Positions 36,083 to 46,321 are shown, counted from the stretch's first letter. The stretch is DNA of 64,000 nucleotides from Oceanihabitans sp. 2_MG-2023 (GCF_030547245.1 NZ_JAUOQT010000002.1:186001-250000), one strand, 5' to 3'. A program made the numbers and translations. Notes: generated by a model not told the origin, from the sequence alone.

Positions 36083-38779
36083 CTATAAATTATACTTCAC
36101 ACTAAATACTACATATCTTGGTTGTATAAAATACTCTCTATTGCTCACCGAAATGTTTCCGGTGTTACTTTGACTTAAACTTTGTGTGTCTAACAAGTTG
36201 GTTGCTCCAACTTTATATTCCCACTGGCTATCGGTTTTTTGATACGTTAAAGAAGCATCTAAAAAGCCGTATTTATTAAGAGAATCTTCGGTGTTTCTAA
36301 AATCATAATAACTGTATTCGGTAACAAAACTAAAGTCTTTTAAAATTACAGCATCGAAGTTTATAAATGGTCTGTGTGTATAAAACTTGGTATTGTTATT
36401 TCCTTGATCATTATCATTTATAGTTAAATCGTACCCTAGTTCTACATTTGGTGCATTCTTAAAAAAGGTACTAATTCGGGTACCATAGGTTTGTGTAAAA
36501 CTTTTATTTTTACTTAGATTCCCACCTATAAACTGATTAAAAGTTGCCCAACTCCAAGATCCAGAAAGGTTTGCTTTAATTTTTCCGAAACGGCGTTCAA
36601 AACGTCCACGAGCAGAAAAAGTTTCGTCTGCAAAATTAGAATTAAAAGGTGTTGATGTTGTAATTACACTTTCGAAATCTGTGTTATTACGAATACCATC
36701 TATATTTTTAGAATAGTTTAAAAAACCAAATACATTGGTATAATTAAACATATTGAAACTAAAATATGAAAGATTTAAATTATGTGATAAGGAGTTTTCT
36801 AATTCGCGGTTTCCTGAAAAAATGGAACTATAATTATTTAAAAATAAGCCTTCTGCTAACTGCGTTACATCTGTAAAATTGGTTTGCATAGAGTAACGTA
36901 AGTTTAGGTTTTCGCTCTTTTTCATTTGAAACCTAATGGTAGCATCTGGTAAAATTCTAGCAAAACTATTACTGTTAGTAGAACCAAATTGTGTGTCTTT
37001 AGTATTATATGCATGTGCTGAAAAACCTGGAGTTAACGTAAATTTCCCCGCTTTTAGATTATAATGAACACCTACATAAGCATCACTAAAGGTATAATCT
37101 ACATCGTTGGTATTAGAACCATCCACTGGTGTAGGAGTAAATATGGAACCATTATCCAGTACTTGAAAAATATCGGAGTTGAATTTTTGGTTACTATACA
37201 CCAAACCAATGGTATAATTTAAATTACTTTTTTGGTTAAGTACATTCCAATAATTTAACTTACCATCAAACTTATTAGACTTTACTCTTTTCTCTTGTGA
37301 AGTGTTATAAGCAGATTGCGCATCGTCTAACCCTAAACCTTCTGCGGTGCTTGCATAGGTGTCTTTTTGCTCAATAAATGCATTATAAAAAGGATCTTCA
37401 TCTTGCAATAAGTGCTGTGCTTCTAGCGAAAAAATATTGTTTTCGTTTAAAGTATAATAGTAGTTTAAATTCTGGTTAATACTATAAGGTGTTTGTTCTT
37501 CTATTTGATCTACTTGCCCTAAAACCGAAGAATTAAAAAAACGATTTTGTGTTTGTTTAGAATATCTTCCAAAAACATCATAATCCAATTGATTATTCGC
37601 ATTTGCTTTATAAACGGCACTTAGTTTTAGTAGCCCTAAATTGCTTTCTTGTTGCGTATAGTTGGTAGTAGACTCATCTGGGATAATAAGTTCGTCATCG
37701 GTGTAAGACACCTCGTTATTTTCGCGAATAGCAGTTTTTGTACCAGAATATATTCCAAATCCGCTAATGGTAAGTTTATCATTTGGGGAGTTACTAAAAT
37801 TAGCTGCAGCAAATTTAGTATCTATACTTTCTGCTTTATTATTAGTGGTATTTAAAAAGCTCAAACTATTATCTCCTAAACTAATATTGGTTCCACTACT
37901 TTGACTCAGGTTTCTAAATCCACCTGTAAAATTAAAATAGTCTCTACGAGTAAATGCAACTTCTCCTGTATTATTTAAATCTCCAATAAAATTGATACTT
38001 GTTTTTGGGCTATAGAAAAACAATTTTGGCTGTACTTTATACAAACCATCGTCGGAAGCGATTCCTGTTCCCGCTGTAACATCACCAAACCAAAACTTAT
38101 CTTTTCCTTCTTTTAATTTTAAATTAATAGCGATATTATCTTGATTATTAGTCACACTACTTAATTGCCCAACTTCACTAAAATTTTTAAGCACTTCTAC
38201 TTTATCGATAGCATTCGAAGGAATATTTTTTGCCGCTAATTTCGTGTCACCATCAAAGAAATCTTTACCATCTACCATTATCTTGCTTACCGTTTTTCCT
38301 TCTACCTCAATTTCTCCATCATCTGTAATCTCTACTCCAGGGAGTTTTTTCAAAACATCTTCTAGTTTTTTTTCGGTTCCTGTTTTAAAAGAATCTGCAT
38401 TATAAACAATAGTATCTCCTTTTACAGTTACAGGCATTTCGTAAACCAACTCTACTTCGTCTAAAGTAGTATCGTCTAAAAGGGTATAGTTTTTAGTAAG
38501 ATCCTCTTCTTTGGTTTCGAAAAGATCTTCTGTTGTTTTCATTCCAATATAGCTCACCTGTATCTGATAGCTAGAATTTTTCTCTAAAGAAAGCTTATAC
38601 CTTCCAGCATCATTAGTAATTCCGTAAGAGTCTAGGGCTTTTGTTTCTTGATTTACAGCAACCACATTAGCAAGTTCTAAAGGGTTACCAATACTATCTT
38701 TTACAATACCTTCTACTCTAACTTGAGCAAAAGTGGTACTAGCTACTAAGCAAATTAGTAGGGTTAATAGGTTTTTCAT
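36083..38779 (-). CDS. TonB-receptor-like outer-membrane protein with carboxypeptidase-like N-domain
   Basis: 898 residues. After a signal peptide ending TTFAQ, residues about 20-105 form a carboxypeptidase-regulatory-like domain (GIVKDSIGNPLELANV...), then a plug-like domain with LEDVLKKLPGVEI...GKTVSKIMVDGKDFF, then a long beta-barrel. It lacks an obvious TonB box, so it belongs with the outer-membrane beta-barrel/TonB-dependent-like families. It follows the GLPGLI gene by 43 bp in the same direction. The pairing is common in Bacteroidota and its cargo is unknown. Confidence 0.82.
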   Translation of the reverse strand: MKNLLTLLICLVASTTFAQVRVEGIVKDSIGNPLELANVVAVNQETKALDSYGITNDAGRYKLSLEKNSSYQIQVSYIGMKTTEDLFETKEEDLTKNYTLLDDTTLDEVELVYEMPVTVKGDTIVYNADSFKTGTEKKLEDVLKKLPGVEITDDGEIEVEGKTVSKIMVDGKDFFDGDTKLAAKNIPSNAIDKVEVLKNFSEVGQLSSVTNNQDNIAINLKLKEGKDKFWFGDVTAGTGIASDDGLYKVQPKLFFYSPKTSINFIGDLNNTGEVAFTRRDYFNFTGGFRNLSQSSGTNISLGDNSLSFLNTTNNKAESIDTKFAAANFSNSPNDKLTISGFGIYSGTKTAIRENNEVSYTDDELIIPDESTTNYTQQESNLGLLKLSAVYKANANNQLDYDVFGRYSKQTQNRFFNSSVLGQVDQIEEQTPYSINQNLNYYYTLNENNIFSLEAQHLLQDEDPFYNAFIEQKDTYASTAEGLGLDDAQSAYNTSQEKRVKSNKFDGKLNYWNVLNQKSNLNYTIGLVYSNQKFNSDIFQVLDNGSIFTPTPVDGSNTNDVDYTFSDAYVGVHYNLKAGKFTLTPGFSAHAYNTKDTQFGSTNSNSFARILPDATIRFQMKKSENLNLRYSMQTNFTDVTQLAEGLFLNNYSSIFSGNRELENSLSHNLNLSYFSFNMFNYTNVFGFLNYSKNIDGIRNNTDFESVITTSTPFNSNFADETFSARGRFERRFGKIKANLSGSWSWATFNQFIGGNLSKNKSFTQTYGTRISTFFKNAPNVELGYDLTINDNDQGNNNTKFYTHRPFINFDAVILKDFSFVTEYSYYDFRNTEDSLNKYGFLDASLTYQKTDSQWEYKVGATNLLDTQSLSQSNTGNISVSNREYFIQPRYVVFSVKYNL

Positions 38780-38822
38780 TTTAAATTTTTCTGGTTAGGT
38801 TTAAATAGAATTGTTTTATGTA

Positions 38823-39716
38823 TTAACGACCTCTTCCTCCTGGGCGTCCACCACGGCCTCCTCGACCTCCATACATTTCACGCATTTCTTCCATCTTTTT
38901 CACCACAATATTAGCATACTCTTCTTTTGTTACCTCTTTTCCTTTTGAAGGCACTTTGATGTTTTCTTTTTCGCTTGGATTTAATATTATTTTAGAACAA
39001 AGAATAGTGGTTCTATCTGCATTTATTTCTAAAATTAAACCAGGAAGCCCCCAATATTCTCCAGGACCTTGGTTTACTGGGATTTGCATGGTATACCAAG
39101 CAGTTACTTCAATTTCTTTTGGTACTTCTATTTCATCAACTGAGTTATTTACTTTTGTAGAATCTGATTTTTTTTCTGCATTATCATTTCCTCTCCCCCT
39201 TCTTCTAAAACTTGAAAAATCCGTTTTATCTACTGCTTTCATTGCTGTAGCTTTCATAGCCATATATTGACCAATCTGTTTGGTTTCTCCAGTCATTTTC
39301 CATTTTAGTTTTGGTAACGAATCATTAATTAAAAATTGCTTTCCAAAAAATTCTTGTTCTTGTAATAACTGATTGCTTTTTATATTTTTATATTGTTCTC
39401 CTGCAGTAAAATTAGCAGCAAAACCACCAAAACCCCTACCTTGAGAACCACCAGGAGCGGCTAATTGCTCTTCTTCTTTATAAACCGACTCTGTTTTATT
39501 GAAAGTTAATGTGTAACTTTTTTCTAAGAAACTTTTCATACGTTCCATAATCTGTTTTTTCCTATCAGCAGGCATATCTGGAGGACCAAAATTATCCATA
39601 TCGACAGTTGTTTTAGATTCGTAATAGGCTTTACCTTGAAAGTCCTGTTGTGCATATGTGAAAACACAAGAAAAAAGCGTAAAGCAAATAACAGATAGCG
39701 TTTTATTTATTTTCAT
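38823..39716 (-). CDS. GLPGLI family secreted protein with Gly/Arg-rich tail
   Basis: 297 residues with a signal peptide ending TYAQQ. The family-defining GLPGLILEIN stretch lies after EYW about two thirds along. The protein is rich in Lys and ends in a low-complexity tail of repeated Gly-Arg (GGRGGRGGRPGGRGR), with another Gly-rich stretch in the middle. It precedes the outer-membrane receptor-like gene in an operon. No molecular function is established for the family, and a role linked to the receptor's cargo is inference. Confidence 0.88.
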   Translation of the reverse strand: MKINKTLSVICFTLFSCVFTYAQQDFQGKAYYESKTTVDMDNFGPPDMPADRKKQIMERMKSFLEKSYTLTFNKTESVYKEEEQLAAPGGSQGRGFGGFAANFTAGEQYKNIKSNQLLQEQEFFGKQFLINDSLPKLKWKMTGETKQIGQYMAMKATAMKAVDKTDFSSFRRRGRGNDNAEKKSDSTKVNNSVDEIEVPKEIEVTAWYTMQIPVNQGPGEYWGLPGLILEINADRTTILCSKIILNPSEKENIKVPSKGKEVTKEEYANIVVKKMEEMREMYGGRGGRGGRPGGRGR

Positions 39717-39878
39717 CTAAATTTAGTTTGTAGTTTTATTATTAAAAACATTTTAAGTAACTCTTATAAGACACTTAAAACACAAAAACGTTTAAGCTTG
39801 AAATGTTAAATTACTCTTAAAATGAAAATATTTTTTTTAATTAGAAATTGGTTCAATTTTTGTACTTTTCGTTTTCCT

Positions 39879-40658
39879 ATGAAAAACACCTATATTCTAT
39901 TTTGTATCCTTCTAACGATTTCCGCTTTTGGGCAAGAAACAATAGATATCTCACTTCTAAAAAAAATAGACCTCACAGATAGAACAATTATTGATATAGA
40001 TAATTTTGATACCCAATACTACCTAAACAACCATATATTTTACAAAAAAGACGCAGATAAAACGATCAACTACAGCAATGTACAATTAGGCGAAATAACT
40101 TCGGCAAACGCTTTTAATCCTTTAAAAATAAATGTTTTTTATAAAGATTTTAATACTGCAATTATTTTAGATAATCGTTTAGCAGAGATTTTTAGAATAG
40201 ACTTTAATACCACAAAACCCTATAAAAGCGTATCACAAATTACCACAGGAAACGATAATACGCTTTGGATTTTTAATCAAGACACACAACAACTAGAAGT
40301 CTACGATTATAAAACGAATAAAACAAAAGCAACTACACTACCTATTCAGTCGAGTGTTTTAGATTTAAAAAGTAATTTTAATTTTTGCTGGCTACTTACA
40401 GAAAAGTACCTCTACAAGTATAATTATTTTGGCAGTTTAACCCAAAAAATTAAAAATGAAGGCTTTACTAATATTGAAGAAGACAACGGAAATCTTATTT
40501 TAAAAAAGGAAAATACACTCTACTTTTTAAAGAAAAATACCGAGGATATAATAAAAGTAAAAACTCCAAATTTGTTAATAAATCAGTTTTTACTAACCAA
40601 TGAAACCTTGTATATTTACCACGAGAAAATCCTTTCTAAATTTCAATTAAAAAATTAA
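39879..40658 (+). CDS. Secreted protein of unknown function
   Basis: 259 residues from the ATG at 39879 (MKNTYILF), which starts a clean signal peptide ending SAFGQ. An upstream ATG at 39822 would place 19 unusual residues before it. The mature protein has regularly spaced strand-like segments with Trp/Tyr (TLWIFNQDTQQLEVYDYKT, CWLLTEKYLYKYN), suggesting a beta-propeller or similar sheet repeat. I do not recognise a family. The next gene starts 7 bp later, so the two are probably co-transcribed. Confidence 0.75.
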   Translation: MKNTYILFCILLTISAFGQETIDISLLKKIDLTDRTIIDIDNFDTQYYLNNHIFYKKDADKTINYSNVQLGEITSANAFNPLKINVFYKDFNTAIILDNRLAEIFRIDFNTTKPYKSVSQITTGNDNTLWIFNQDTQQLEVYDYKTNKTKATTLPIQSSVLDLKSNFNFCWLLTEKYLYKYNYFGSLTQKIKNEGFTNIEEDNGNLILKKENTLYFLKKNTEDIIKVKTPNLLINQFLLTNETLYIYHEKILSKFQLKN

Positions 40659-40665
40659 ATAAGAT

Positions 40666-41280
40666 ATGCACGTTGCCATAGCAGGAAATATTGGTGCTGG
40701 AAAAACCACACTAACAAAATTACTAGCCAAACATTATAAATGGGAAGCGCAACTAGAAGATGTAGTAGACAACCCTTATTTAGACGACTTTTACAACCAG
40801 ATGGAACGTTGGAGTTTTAACTTACAAGTATACTTTTTAAATAGTAGATTTCGTCAAGTTTCAGATATACGCCAAAGTGGTAAAGACATTATTCAAGATA
40901 GAACCATTTACGAAGATGCTCATATTTTTGCACCTAACCTGCACGCAATGGGTTTAATGACGAATCGAGATTTTGAAAACTACAAATCGCTTTTCGATCT
41001 TATGGAAAGTTTTGTAGAAGGTCCAGATCTACTAATTTACTTACGCAGCTCTATATCTAATTTAGTATCCCAAATACACAAACGAGGTCGCGATTACGAA
41101 AATTCGATAAGTATAGATTATTTAAGTAGACTAAATGAGCGTTATGAAGCTTGGATAACGGGCTACAACAAAGGAAATCTTTTAATCATTGACGTAGACA
41201 ATCTTGATTTTGTAGACAGACCTGAAGATTTAGGTTATATATTAAATAAAATTGATGCCGAAATAAACGGCTTATTTTAA
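40666..41280 (+). CDS. Deoxynucleoside kinase
   Basis: 204 residues of the dNK/dGK family, which phosphorylates deoxynucleosides for salvage. The P-loop GNIGAGKT is at 7-14, the catalytic Glu is E31, DRT is at 78-80, and the LID arginines lie in HKRGRDYE. Members in Bacteroidota tend to prefer deoxyadenosine or deoxyguanosine; the substrate here is not proven. Confidence 0.93.
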   Translation: MHVAIAGNIGAGKTTLTKLLAKHYKWEAQLEDVVDNPYLDDFYNQMERWSFNLQVYFLNSRFRQVSDIRQSGKDIIQDRTIYEDAHIFAPNLHAMGLMTNRDFENYKSLFDLMESFVEGPDLLIYLRSSISNLVSQIHKRGRDYENSISIDYLSRLNERYEAWITGYNKGNLLIIDVDNLDFVDRPEDLGYILNKIDAEINGLF

Positions 41281-41289
41281 AATATTTTT

Positions 41290-41406
41290 GGGCGTTCCTT
41301 TTTTTAATCCTACTAGGTTTTAGAACTCTAGCAGGATTAAAAAAAGTCAGGCTTTCACTACTCGCTCTCTGCGAGGAGCTCAAACAAACCGTTCTATCCT
41401 TAACGC
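41290..41406 (-). repeat. Flavobacterial intergenic repeat, copy 4 (divergent, with nested palindrome)
   Basis: Read on the minus strand it begins GCGTTAAGGATAGAACGG, carries GCTCCTCGCAGAGAGCGAG and ends GGAACGCC. The middle of other copies is replaced by an AATCCTGCTAG...CTAGTAGGATT hairpin. The termini and the GCGTTA-GGAT start identify the family. Confidence 0.7.
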
Positions 41407-41431
41407 AATTCTAAACAACAAATATTTAGCA

Positions 41432-42436
41432 TTAAGCTATAAAACCATTTTCTCTAGCATGTGTAATAGCTTGTACACTACTCTCTACTAGTAACGCAGG
41501 AGTCGTTTTATAATTTTCAAGCAAGCCTTTTACTCGAAGCATTTTCTTCTTATGTTTTACGCTACGCAAATAAATAGCTTTTATTCGCTCTGGAAACAAG
41601 GTTGCTATTTCTATATAAATATCTGGATCATGCTCTCCACTATCTCCTATTAAAATAAAAGGTAAATTGGGGTATGTTTTTAATAAATCTAATATTTCCT
41701 TTTGCTTTTGCGGTTTTTCATCGGGTGCTTTCTTTTTCAAAATATCTTTAAAACTCCTTAATAATATAGGACCTTTCGGAAAATTATTTTGTTTTAAAAA
41801 TAATTCTAAATATCGGTACAAATTCCATGGACTATGACTAACATAAAAAATAGGATTTGCATTTTCACCAGACTTTCCACGATGTAATAAATGATAAAAA
41901 TCGGCAGCACCATCCAAAGGCAAACGCATTTTTGCAGATTTAAAAAGAGTATTATAGAGCACTCTCCACTTTAATGTAGACACCACACCAGTGTGTAAAA
42001 TGGTATCATCAATATCGCTTGCAACACCAAATTCTACTGAATTAGAAGGAATTAGTATTTCGGCAGGAAAACGATTTTCCTTTTGTATACCTGGCTTAAT
42101 AGCAACATCTTGAAAAGCAACCTCACAAGCTAACCAACCCTCTACATTAGCCATTGCTTTTAAACCTTTAACATTCGCTTTCATTTTAAAATAACCATGC
42201 GTATCGCTTGTTGTTTCTAAAAAAGACCCATCTGGTAATTTTACAACAATGCTAGCATTCTTAATTTCGTCACTTTCTAAACGTTTCCAACTATTTATTA
42301 GCACACTAAAAAAACCTTGTTGTTCTAAATCTATAGATTCATCTTGTAAAGCCCTTCCTCTTAAATAAAAGTGAGTATCAGTTCCGTAGCTTTGAAAAGC
42401 AATAATTTGAACAGGTTCTTTCTTAAATAATTTCAT
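41432..42436 (-). CDS. App1-type (DUF2183) HAD phosphatase, possible phosphatidate phosphatase
   Basis: 334 residues. The catalytic HAD motif DIDDT is at 141-145, followed by ILHTGV and IFYVSHSPWNLY, and the end motif is LIGDSGEHDPDIY. This matches the App1 catalytic domain, which in yeast is an Mg-dependent phosphatidate phosphatase. A small N-terminal beta-rich domain precedes it. If it has the same activity it would supply diacylglycerol, the substrate of the WS/DGAT encoded 10 kb away. That link is inference. Confidence 0.83.
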   Translation of the reverse strand: MKLFKKEPVQIIAFQSYGTDTHFYLRGRALQDESIDLEQQGFFSVLINSWKRLESDEIKNASIVVKLPDGSFLETTSDTHGYFKMKANVKGLKAMANVEGWLACEVAFQDVAIKPGIQKENRFPAEILIPSNSVEFGVASDIDDTILHTGVVSTLKWRVLYNTLFKSAKMRLPLDGAADFYHLLHRGKSGENANPIFYVSHSPWNLYRYLELFLKQNNFPKGPILLRSFKDILKKKAPDEKPQKQKEILDLLKTYPNLPFILIGDSGEHDPDIYIEIATLFPERIKAIYLRSVKHKKKMLRVKGLLENYKTTPALLVESSVQAITHARENGFIA

Positions 42437-42462
42437 AAATAAATAGGTTGCCTTAAAATAAC

Positions 42463-42494
42463 AAAAAAACCACGCAAAATGCGTGGTTTTTTTT
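42463..42494 (-). terminator. Terminator of hppA
   Basis: AAAAAACCACGC / GCGTGGTTTTTT hairpin with a T run in both directions, 18 bp beyond the hppA stop. Confidence 0.88.
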
Positions 42495-42511
42495 ATTTAA
42501 AATATAGTTCT

Positions 42512-44941
42512 TTACTCTACAACTTCCTTTATTCTAATAGTAACATCCTTTCCTAAAGCCTCCACTTTTTGCTTAACCTCATCAAAGTCTCCTTGATAAA
42601 CTTCAGTTACTACATCTTCAATTCCATTTTTAATAATAGCCGTTTTAACTATTGCCTTTGCAGTACCATCCTCAAATTTCTGAATAGATGCCTTACGTAT
42701 TACTTGGTTATTTGCGTCTTCTACAATTTGTTCTACAAGAACCTCATTATTTAGAGCCAGACCTTCTTCGGTATGCCCTCCTAATATTGGAGCAATAACT
42801 AAGCCTATTAAACAAGTAAGTTTAATTAAAATATTCATAGAAGGACCTGAAGTATCTTTAAATGGATCTCCAACAGTATCTCCTGTAACTGCTGCTTTAT
42901 GTGCATCAGAACCTTTAAAAGTCATTTCACCATTAATCTCTACTCCAGCTTCAAAGGATTTTTTAGCATTATCCCAAGCACCTCCAGCATTATTTTGAAA
43001 GATTGCCCAAAGCACGCCACTAACAGTTACTCCTGCCATATAACCACCAAGCATTTCTGCAATCGCTAAATGACTCATTCCAAATAACATTGGCACAAAT
43101 GCTATTACTAAAGGAAAACCTATAGTCAATAAACCAGGTAACATCATTTCTTTTAAAGATGCTTTAGTAGAAATATCTACACATTTATCGTATTCTGGTT
43201 TCCCTGTACCTTCCATAATTCCAGGAATATCCCTAAATTGTCTACGTACTTCTTCCACCATTTCCATTGCAGCCTTACCAACAGCATTCATAGCTAAAGC
43301 TGAAAATACTACAGGCACCATACCACCAACAAATAGCATTGCCAAAACTGGTGCTTTAAAAATATTTATTCCATCTATTCCAGTAAAAGTTACATAAGCA
43401 GCAAAAAGTGCTAATGAGGTTAATGCAGCCGAAGCGATTGCAAAACCTTTTCCTGTTGCAGCTGTTGTGTTACCAACAGAGTCTAAAATATCGGTACGCT
43501 CTCTTACAATTGGTTCTTGCTCGCTCATTTCTGCAATGCCACCAGCATTATCAGAAATTGGTCCAAAAGCATCAATTGCTAATTGCATAGCTGTTGTTGC
43601 CATCATGGCAGATGCTGCTAAAGCAACCCCATAGAACCCTGCAAAAGCATAAGACGCCCAAATAGCACCAGCAAATAATAAAACCGAAGGGAATGTTGAA
43701 ATCATTCCGGTAGCTAAACCTGCTATAATATTAGTACCTGCTCCCGTACTAGATTGTTGTACAATTTTCAAAATTGGAGATTTTCCCAATCCTGTATAAT
43801 ATTCTGTTATCGAAGAAATAACTGCTCCTACTACTAAACCAACAAGAGTAGCATAAAATACTCGCATAGAAGAAATTTCTTGTAAGCCTTCGCCAAAGAA
43901 ATTCATTTGCATCGTTTCTGGCAACATCCAAGTTACTAAACCAAAACAAGCTGCCGCAACTAAAATAATAGAAGTCCAGTTACCAATATTTAAAGCCCCC
44001 ATTACTTGCGCTTCTTTAGCATCGTTACTTTTAATTTTAACAAGTACAGTTCCAATAATAGAAATAATAATTCCTACTCCTGCAATTGCCATGGGTAATA
44101 AAATTGGACCAATACCACCAAAGGCATCTCCAATATTTCCACCCATATCTTTAATCACATAATTACCTAAAACCATTGCTGCTAATACTGTAGCAACATA
44201 CGACCCAAATAAATCGGCTCCCATTCCTGCAACATCTCCTACATTATCACCTACATTATCTGCAATTGTAGCAGGATTTCTTGGATCATCTTCTGGAATA
44301 CCAGCTTCTACTTTACCAACTAAATCTGCACCTACATCTGCTGCTTTTGTATAAATACCACCACCAACTCTTGCAAATAAAGCGATAGATTCTGCACCAA
44401 GAGAAAACCCTGCTAAAGTTTCTAAAACAATAGTCATGTCCATGGTGTTTGTCCAAACGCCTCCCATAAAAAAGTGAAAGAAAAATATAAAGAAAGCAGT
44501 TAAACCAAGTACTGCTAATCCTGCAACACCAAGTCCCATTACAGTACCACCACCAAAAGAAATTTTAAGTGCGTTTGGCAAACTAGTACGAGCAGCTTGT
44601 GTCGTTCTTACGTTTGTTTTCGTTGCTATTTTCATACCTATATTTCCTGCAAAAGCAGAAAAAACAGCACCACAAATAAAAGCGATAACTATCAACCAAT
44701 GTGTTGTTGGCACTACAAAAGATACAATTGCTAATAATACACTTACGATAACTACAAAGACTGCTAGTAAACGGTATTCTGCATTTAAGAAAGCAAGAGC
44801 TCCTTCGTAGATGTGATCTGAAATTTCTTTCATTTTACCATCTCCTGCATCTTGTTTCATTACCCATTTTTGTTTAATCATCATATAGATTAAACCTAAA
44901 ATTGCCAATGCAATTGGCATATAAATCATCATTGATTCCAT
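42512..44941 (-). CDS. hppA: Membrane-bound (K+-dependent type) pyrophosphatase
   Basis: 809 residues, about sixteen membrane helices. It uses pyrophosphate hydrolysis to pump H+ and/or Na+. The substrate site [21 protein letters not shown] and [19 protein letters not shown] are exact family motifs. In the K+-dependence segment the residue after GNTT is Ala ([10 protein letters not shown]), the state known for K+-dependent enzymes; K+-independent ones have Lys. After the last helix an 87-residue soluble tail (HTEEGL... to EVVE) extends the protein beyond many relatives. Ppa is encoded nearby. Confidence 0.94.
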   Translation of the reverse strand: MESMMIYMPIALAILGLIYMMIKQKWVMKQDAGDGKMKEISDHIYEGALAFLNAEYRLLAVFVVIVSVLLAIVSFVVPTTHWLIVIAFICGAVFSAFAGNIGMKIATKTNVRTTQAARTSLPNALKISFGGGTVMGLGVAGLAVLGLTAFFIFFFHFFMGGVWTNTMDMTIVLETLAGFSLGAESIALFARVGGGIYTKAADVGADLVGKVEAGIPEDDPRNPATIADNVGDNVGDVAGMGADLFGSYVATVLAAMVLGNYVIKDMGGNIGDAFGGIGPILLPMAIAGVGIIISIIGTVLVKIKSNDAKEAQVMGALNIGNWTSIILVAAACFGLVTWMLPETMQMNFFGEGLQEISSMRVFYATLVGLVVGAVISSITEYYTGLGKSPILKIVQQSSTGAGTNIIAGLATGMISTFPSVLLFAGAIWASYAFAGFYGVALAASAMMATTAMQLAIDAFGPISDNAGGIAEMSEQEPIVRERTDILDSVGNTTAATGKGFAIASAALTSLALFAAYVTFTGIDGINIFKAPVLAMLFVGGMVPVVFSALAMNAVGKAAMEMVEEVRRQFRDIPGIMEGTGKPEYDKCVDISTKASLKEMMLPGLLTIGFPLVIAFVPMLFGMSHLAIAEMLGGYMAGVTVSGVLWAIFQNNAGGAWDNAKKSFEAGVEINGEMTFKGSDAHKAAVTGDTVGDPFKDTSGPSMNILIKLTCLIGLVIAPILGGHTEEGLALNNEVLVEQIVEDANNQVIRKASIQKFEDGTAKAIVKTAIIKNGIEDVVTEVYQGDFDEVKQKVEALGKDVTIRIKEVVE

Positions 44942-45143
44942 ATTATATTTAGTTTGATTAGTTTTTAATGATTGCTAATGTAATAAATTCAAACAGAAGT
45001 AAAAAATATTTTAAAATCATCAATTTTTTAACATAAAAACAAGGTTTTTGATATTTATGTGCTTTAAACAAAATAGGAACAAATTAATTTTACCTAAAAA
45101 GTAAACAATAACAAATTGCAATACTTTAAAATTTACTTGTTTA

Positions 45144-45187
45144 AAAGTAAAAACCCTTTCATTAAAAAATGAAAGGGTTTTTACTTT
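45144..45187 (-). terminator. Terminator of ppa
   Basis: A long perfect inverted repeat with arms AAAGTAAAAACCCTTTCATT (20 bp) around AAAA, 15 bp beyond the ppa stop. The rest of the 260-bp gap shows no clear promoter box. Confidence 0.9.
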
Positions 45188-45201
45188 AAGTTTAGAGATC
45201 T

Positions 45202-45729
45202 TTATATCTTGAAATCTCCTTTTGCTTTATGCTCGCTGTTTTCGTAACGTTCAATACACTTATTTAAAATTTGGTAAGCTTCTTGGGCATTTCCCCAACC
45301 ACCAACATCAACTTTTTTCTTTTCTAAATCTTTATATACTTGAAAAAAGTGTGTAATTTCTTTTATTCTATGTGGATTTAAGTCTTCGATGTCGTTATAT
45401 ATATTCCAGATAGGATCTGTAGTTGGTACACAAATTAATTTTTCGTCTGGACCTTTTTCGTCTGTCATATGAAATACACCAATTGGCTTTACTTCCATAA
45501 CACACATTGGAAAAGTTGGTTCAGTCCCCATCACTAAAACATCTAATGGATCCCCATCTAATGCTAAAGTTTCTGGAATAAAGCCATAATCTCCTGGATA
45601 CATCATGGATGAGAAAAGCATTCTATCGAATCGGATTTTATGTAGATCAAAATCGTATTCATATTTGTTTCTGCTTCCTTTTGGAATTTCTATTAAAACA
45701 TCAAAGGTTAGTTTTCCTTTTGGGCTCAT
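45202..45729 (-). CDS. ppa: Inorganic pyrophosphatase (family I)
   Basis: Soluble Mg-dependent pyrophosphatase, 175 residues. The metal site DGDPLDVLVMG and the preceding EIPKGSRNKYEYD and YPGDYGFIPET are diagnostic. An upstream in-frame ATG at 45813 would add a hydrophobic, low-complexity stretch. The ATG at 45729 (MSPKGKLTFDVLIEIPKG) gives the standard family length. Together with hppA it keeps pyrophosphate low, favouring activation reactions. Confidence 0.95.
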   Translation of the reverse strand: MSPKGKLTFDVLIEIPKGSRNKYEYDFDLHKIRFDRMLFSSMMYPGDYGFIPETLALDGDPLDVLVMGTEPTFPMCVMEVKPIGVFHMTDEKGPDEKLICVPTTDPIWNIYNDIEDLNPHRIKEITHFFQVYKDLEKKKVDVGGWGNAQEAYQILNKCIERYENSEHKAKGDFKI

Positions 45730-45896
45730 GTAAAAAGTATTTATGCATTTCCGCAAAAGCGAAAATAAAATTATTAAAATCGTAAAAATTGGAGACCAAA
45801 AATACAGAAACATTTAGCGTCTAGCAACTAAAACCCATTTCATTTAAACAAAAATTATTATATTAGTAATTTAACAGCTATTAATTTTATTTTTTG

Positions 45897-46298
45897 ATGT
45901 CTTTTTGTAAAAAATATTTCATCTTTTTTTTATTACTAATTCCGTTTATCAACTTTGCACAAAGTTTAACATGCTGTACCTCTCAAATTGAAATTGAAAA
46001 TGCCCTTACTGGTTATTGGAAAATTAAAAATGAGGACTCTAAAAGCATTTATCATTATTGGTTTGAAAATGGCAGAGGAAATGTTGAAAATGTAAAATCA
46101 ACAGGAACTATTGGAAAATATAAACCTGTTGAAAAATCACACTCCCACATTTATTTAAAAAAAGAAGAAAGTCAGTTTGTGCTAGAATACATTTATAGAT
46201 ATGGTAATTGGACTTCCGCTTTAATACAACTAGACGCTACTCATTTAGTTTTAGAAACCAATGGAGAAATCACAGAATACTACAAAGTAAAAGAGTAA
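45897..46298 (+). CDS. Small secreted lipocalin-like protein
   Basis: 133 residues. Signal peptide ends near NFAQS. The mature protein contains CCTSQ, then GYWKIKNEDSKS..HYWFENGRG, a strand-turn pattern like small lipocalin or META-type domains, and ends EYYKVKE. Residue 45894 would give TTG as first codon, so I use the ATG at 45897. Function is unknown. It is flanked by minus-strand genes on both sides. Confidence 0.7.
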   Translation: MSFCKKYFIFFLLLIPFINFAQSLTCCTSQIEIENALTGYWKIKNEDSKSIYHYWFENGRGNVENVKSTGTIGKYKPVEKSHSHIYLKKEESQFVLEYIYRYGNWTSALIQLDATHLVLETNGEITEYYKVKE

Positions 46299-46321
46299 AC
46301 TATTTATTATTAAACAGAATA

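Noticed and set aside
45730-45813. Hydrophobic N-terminal extension of ppa
   Set aside because: Soluble family I pyrophosphatases start at the MSPKGK-like position; a membrane segment would be unprecedented.
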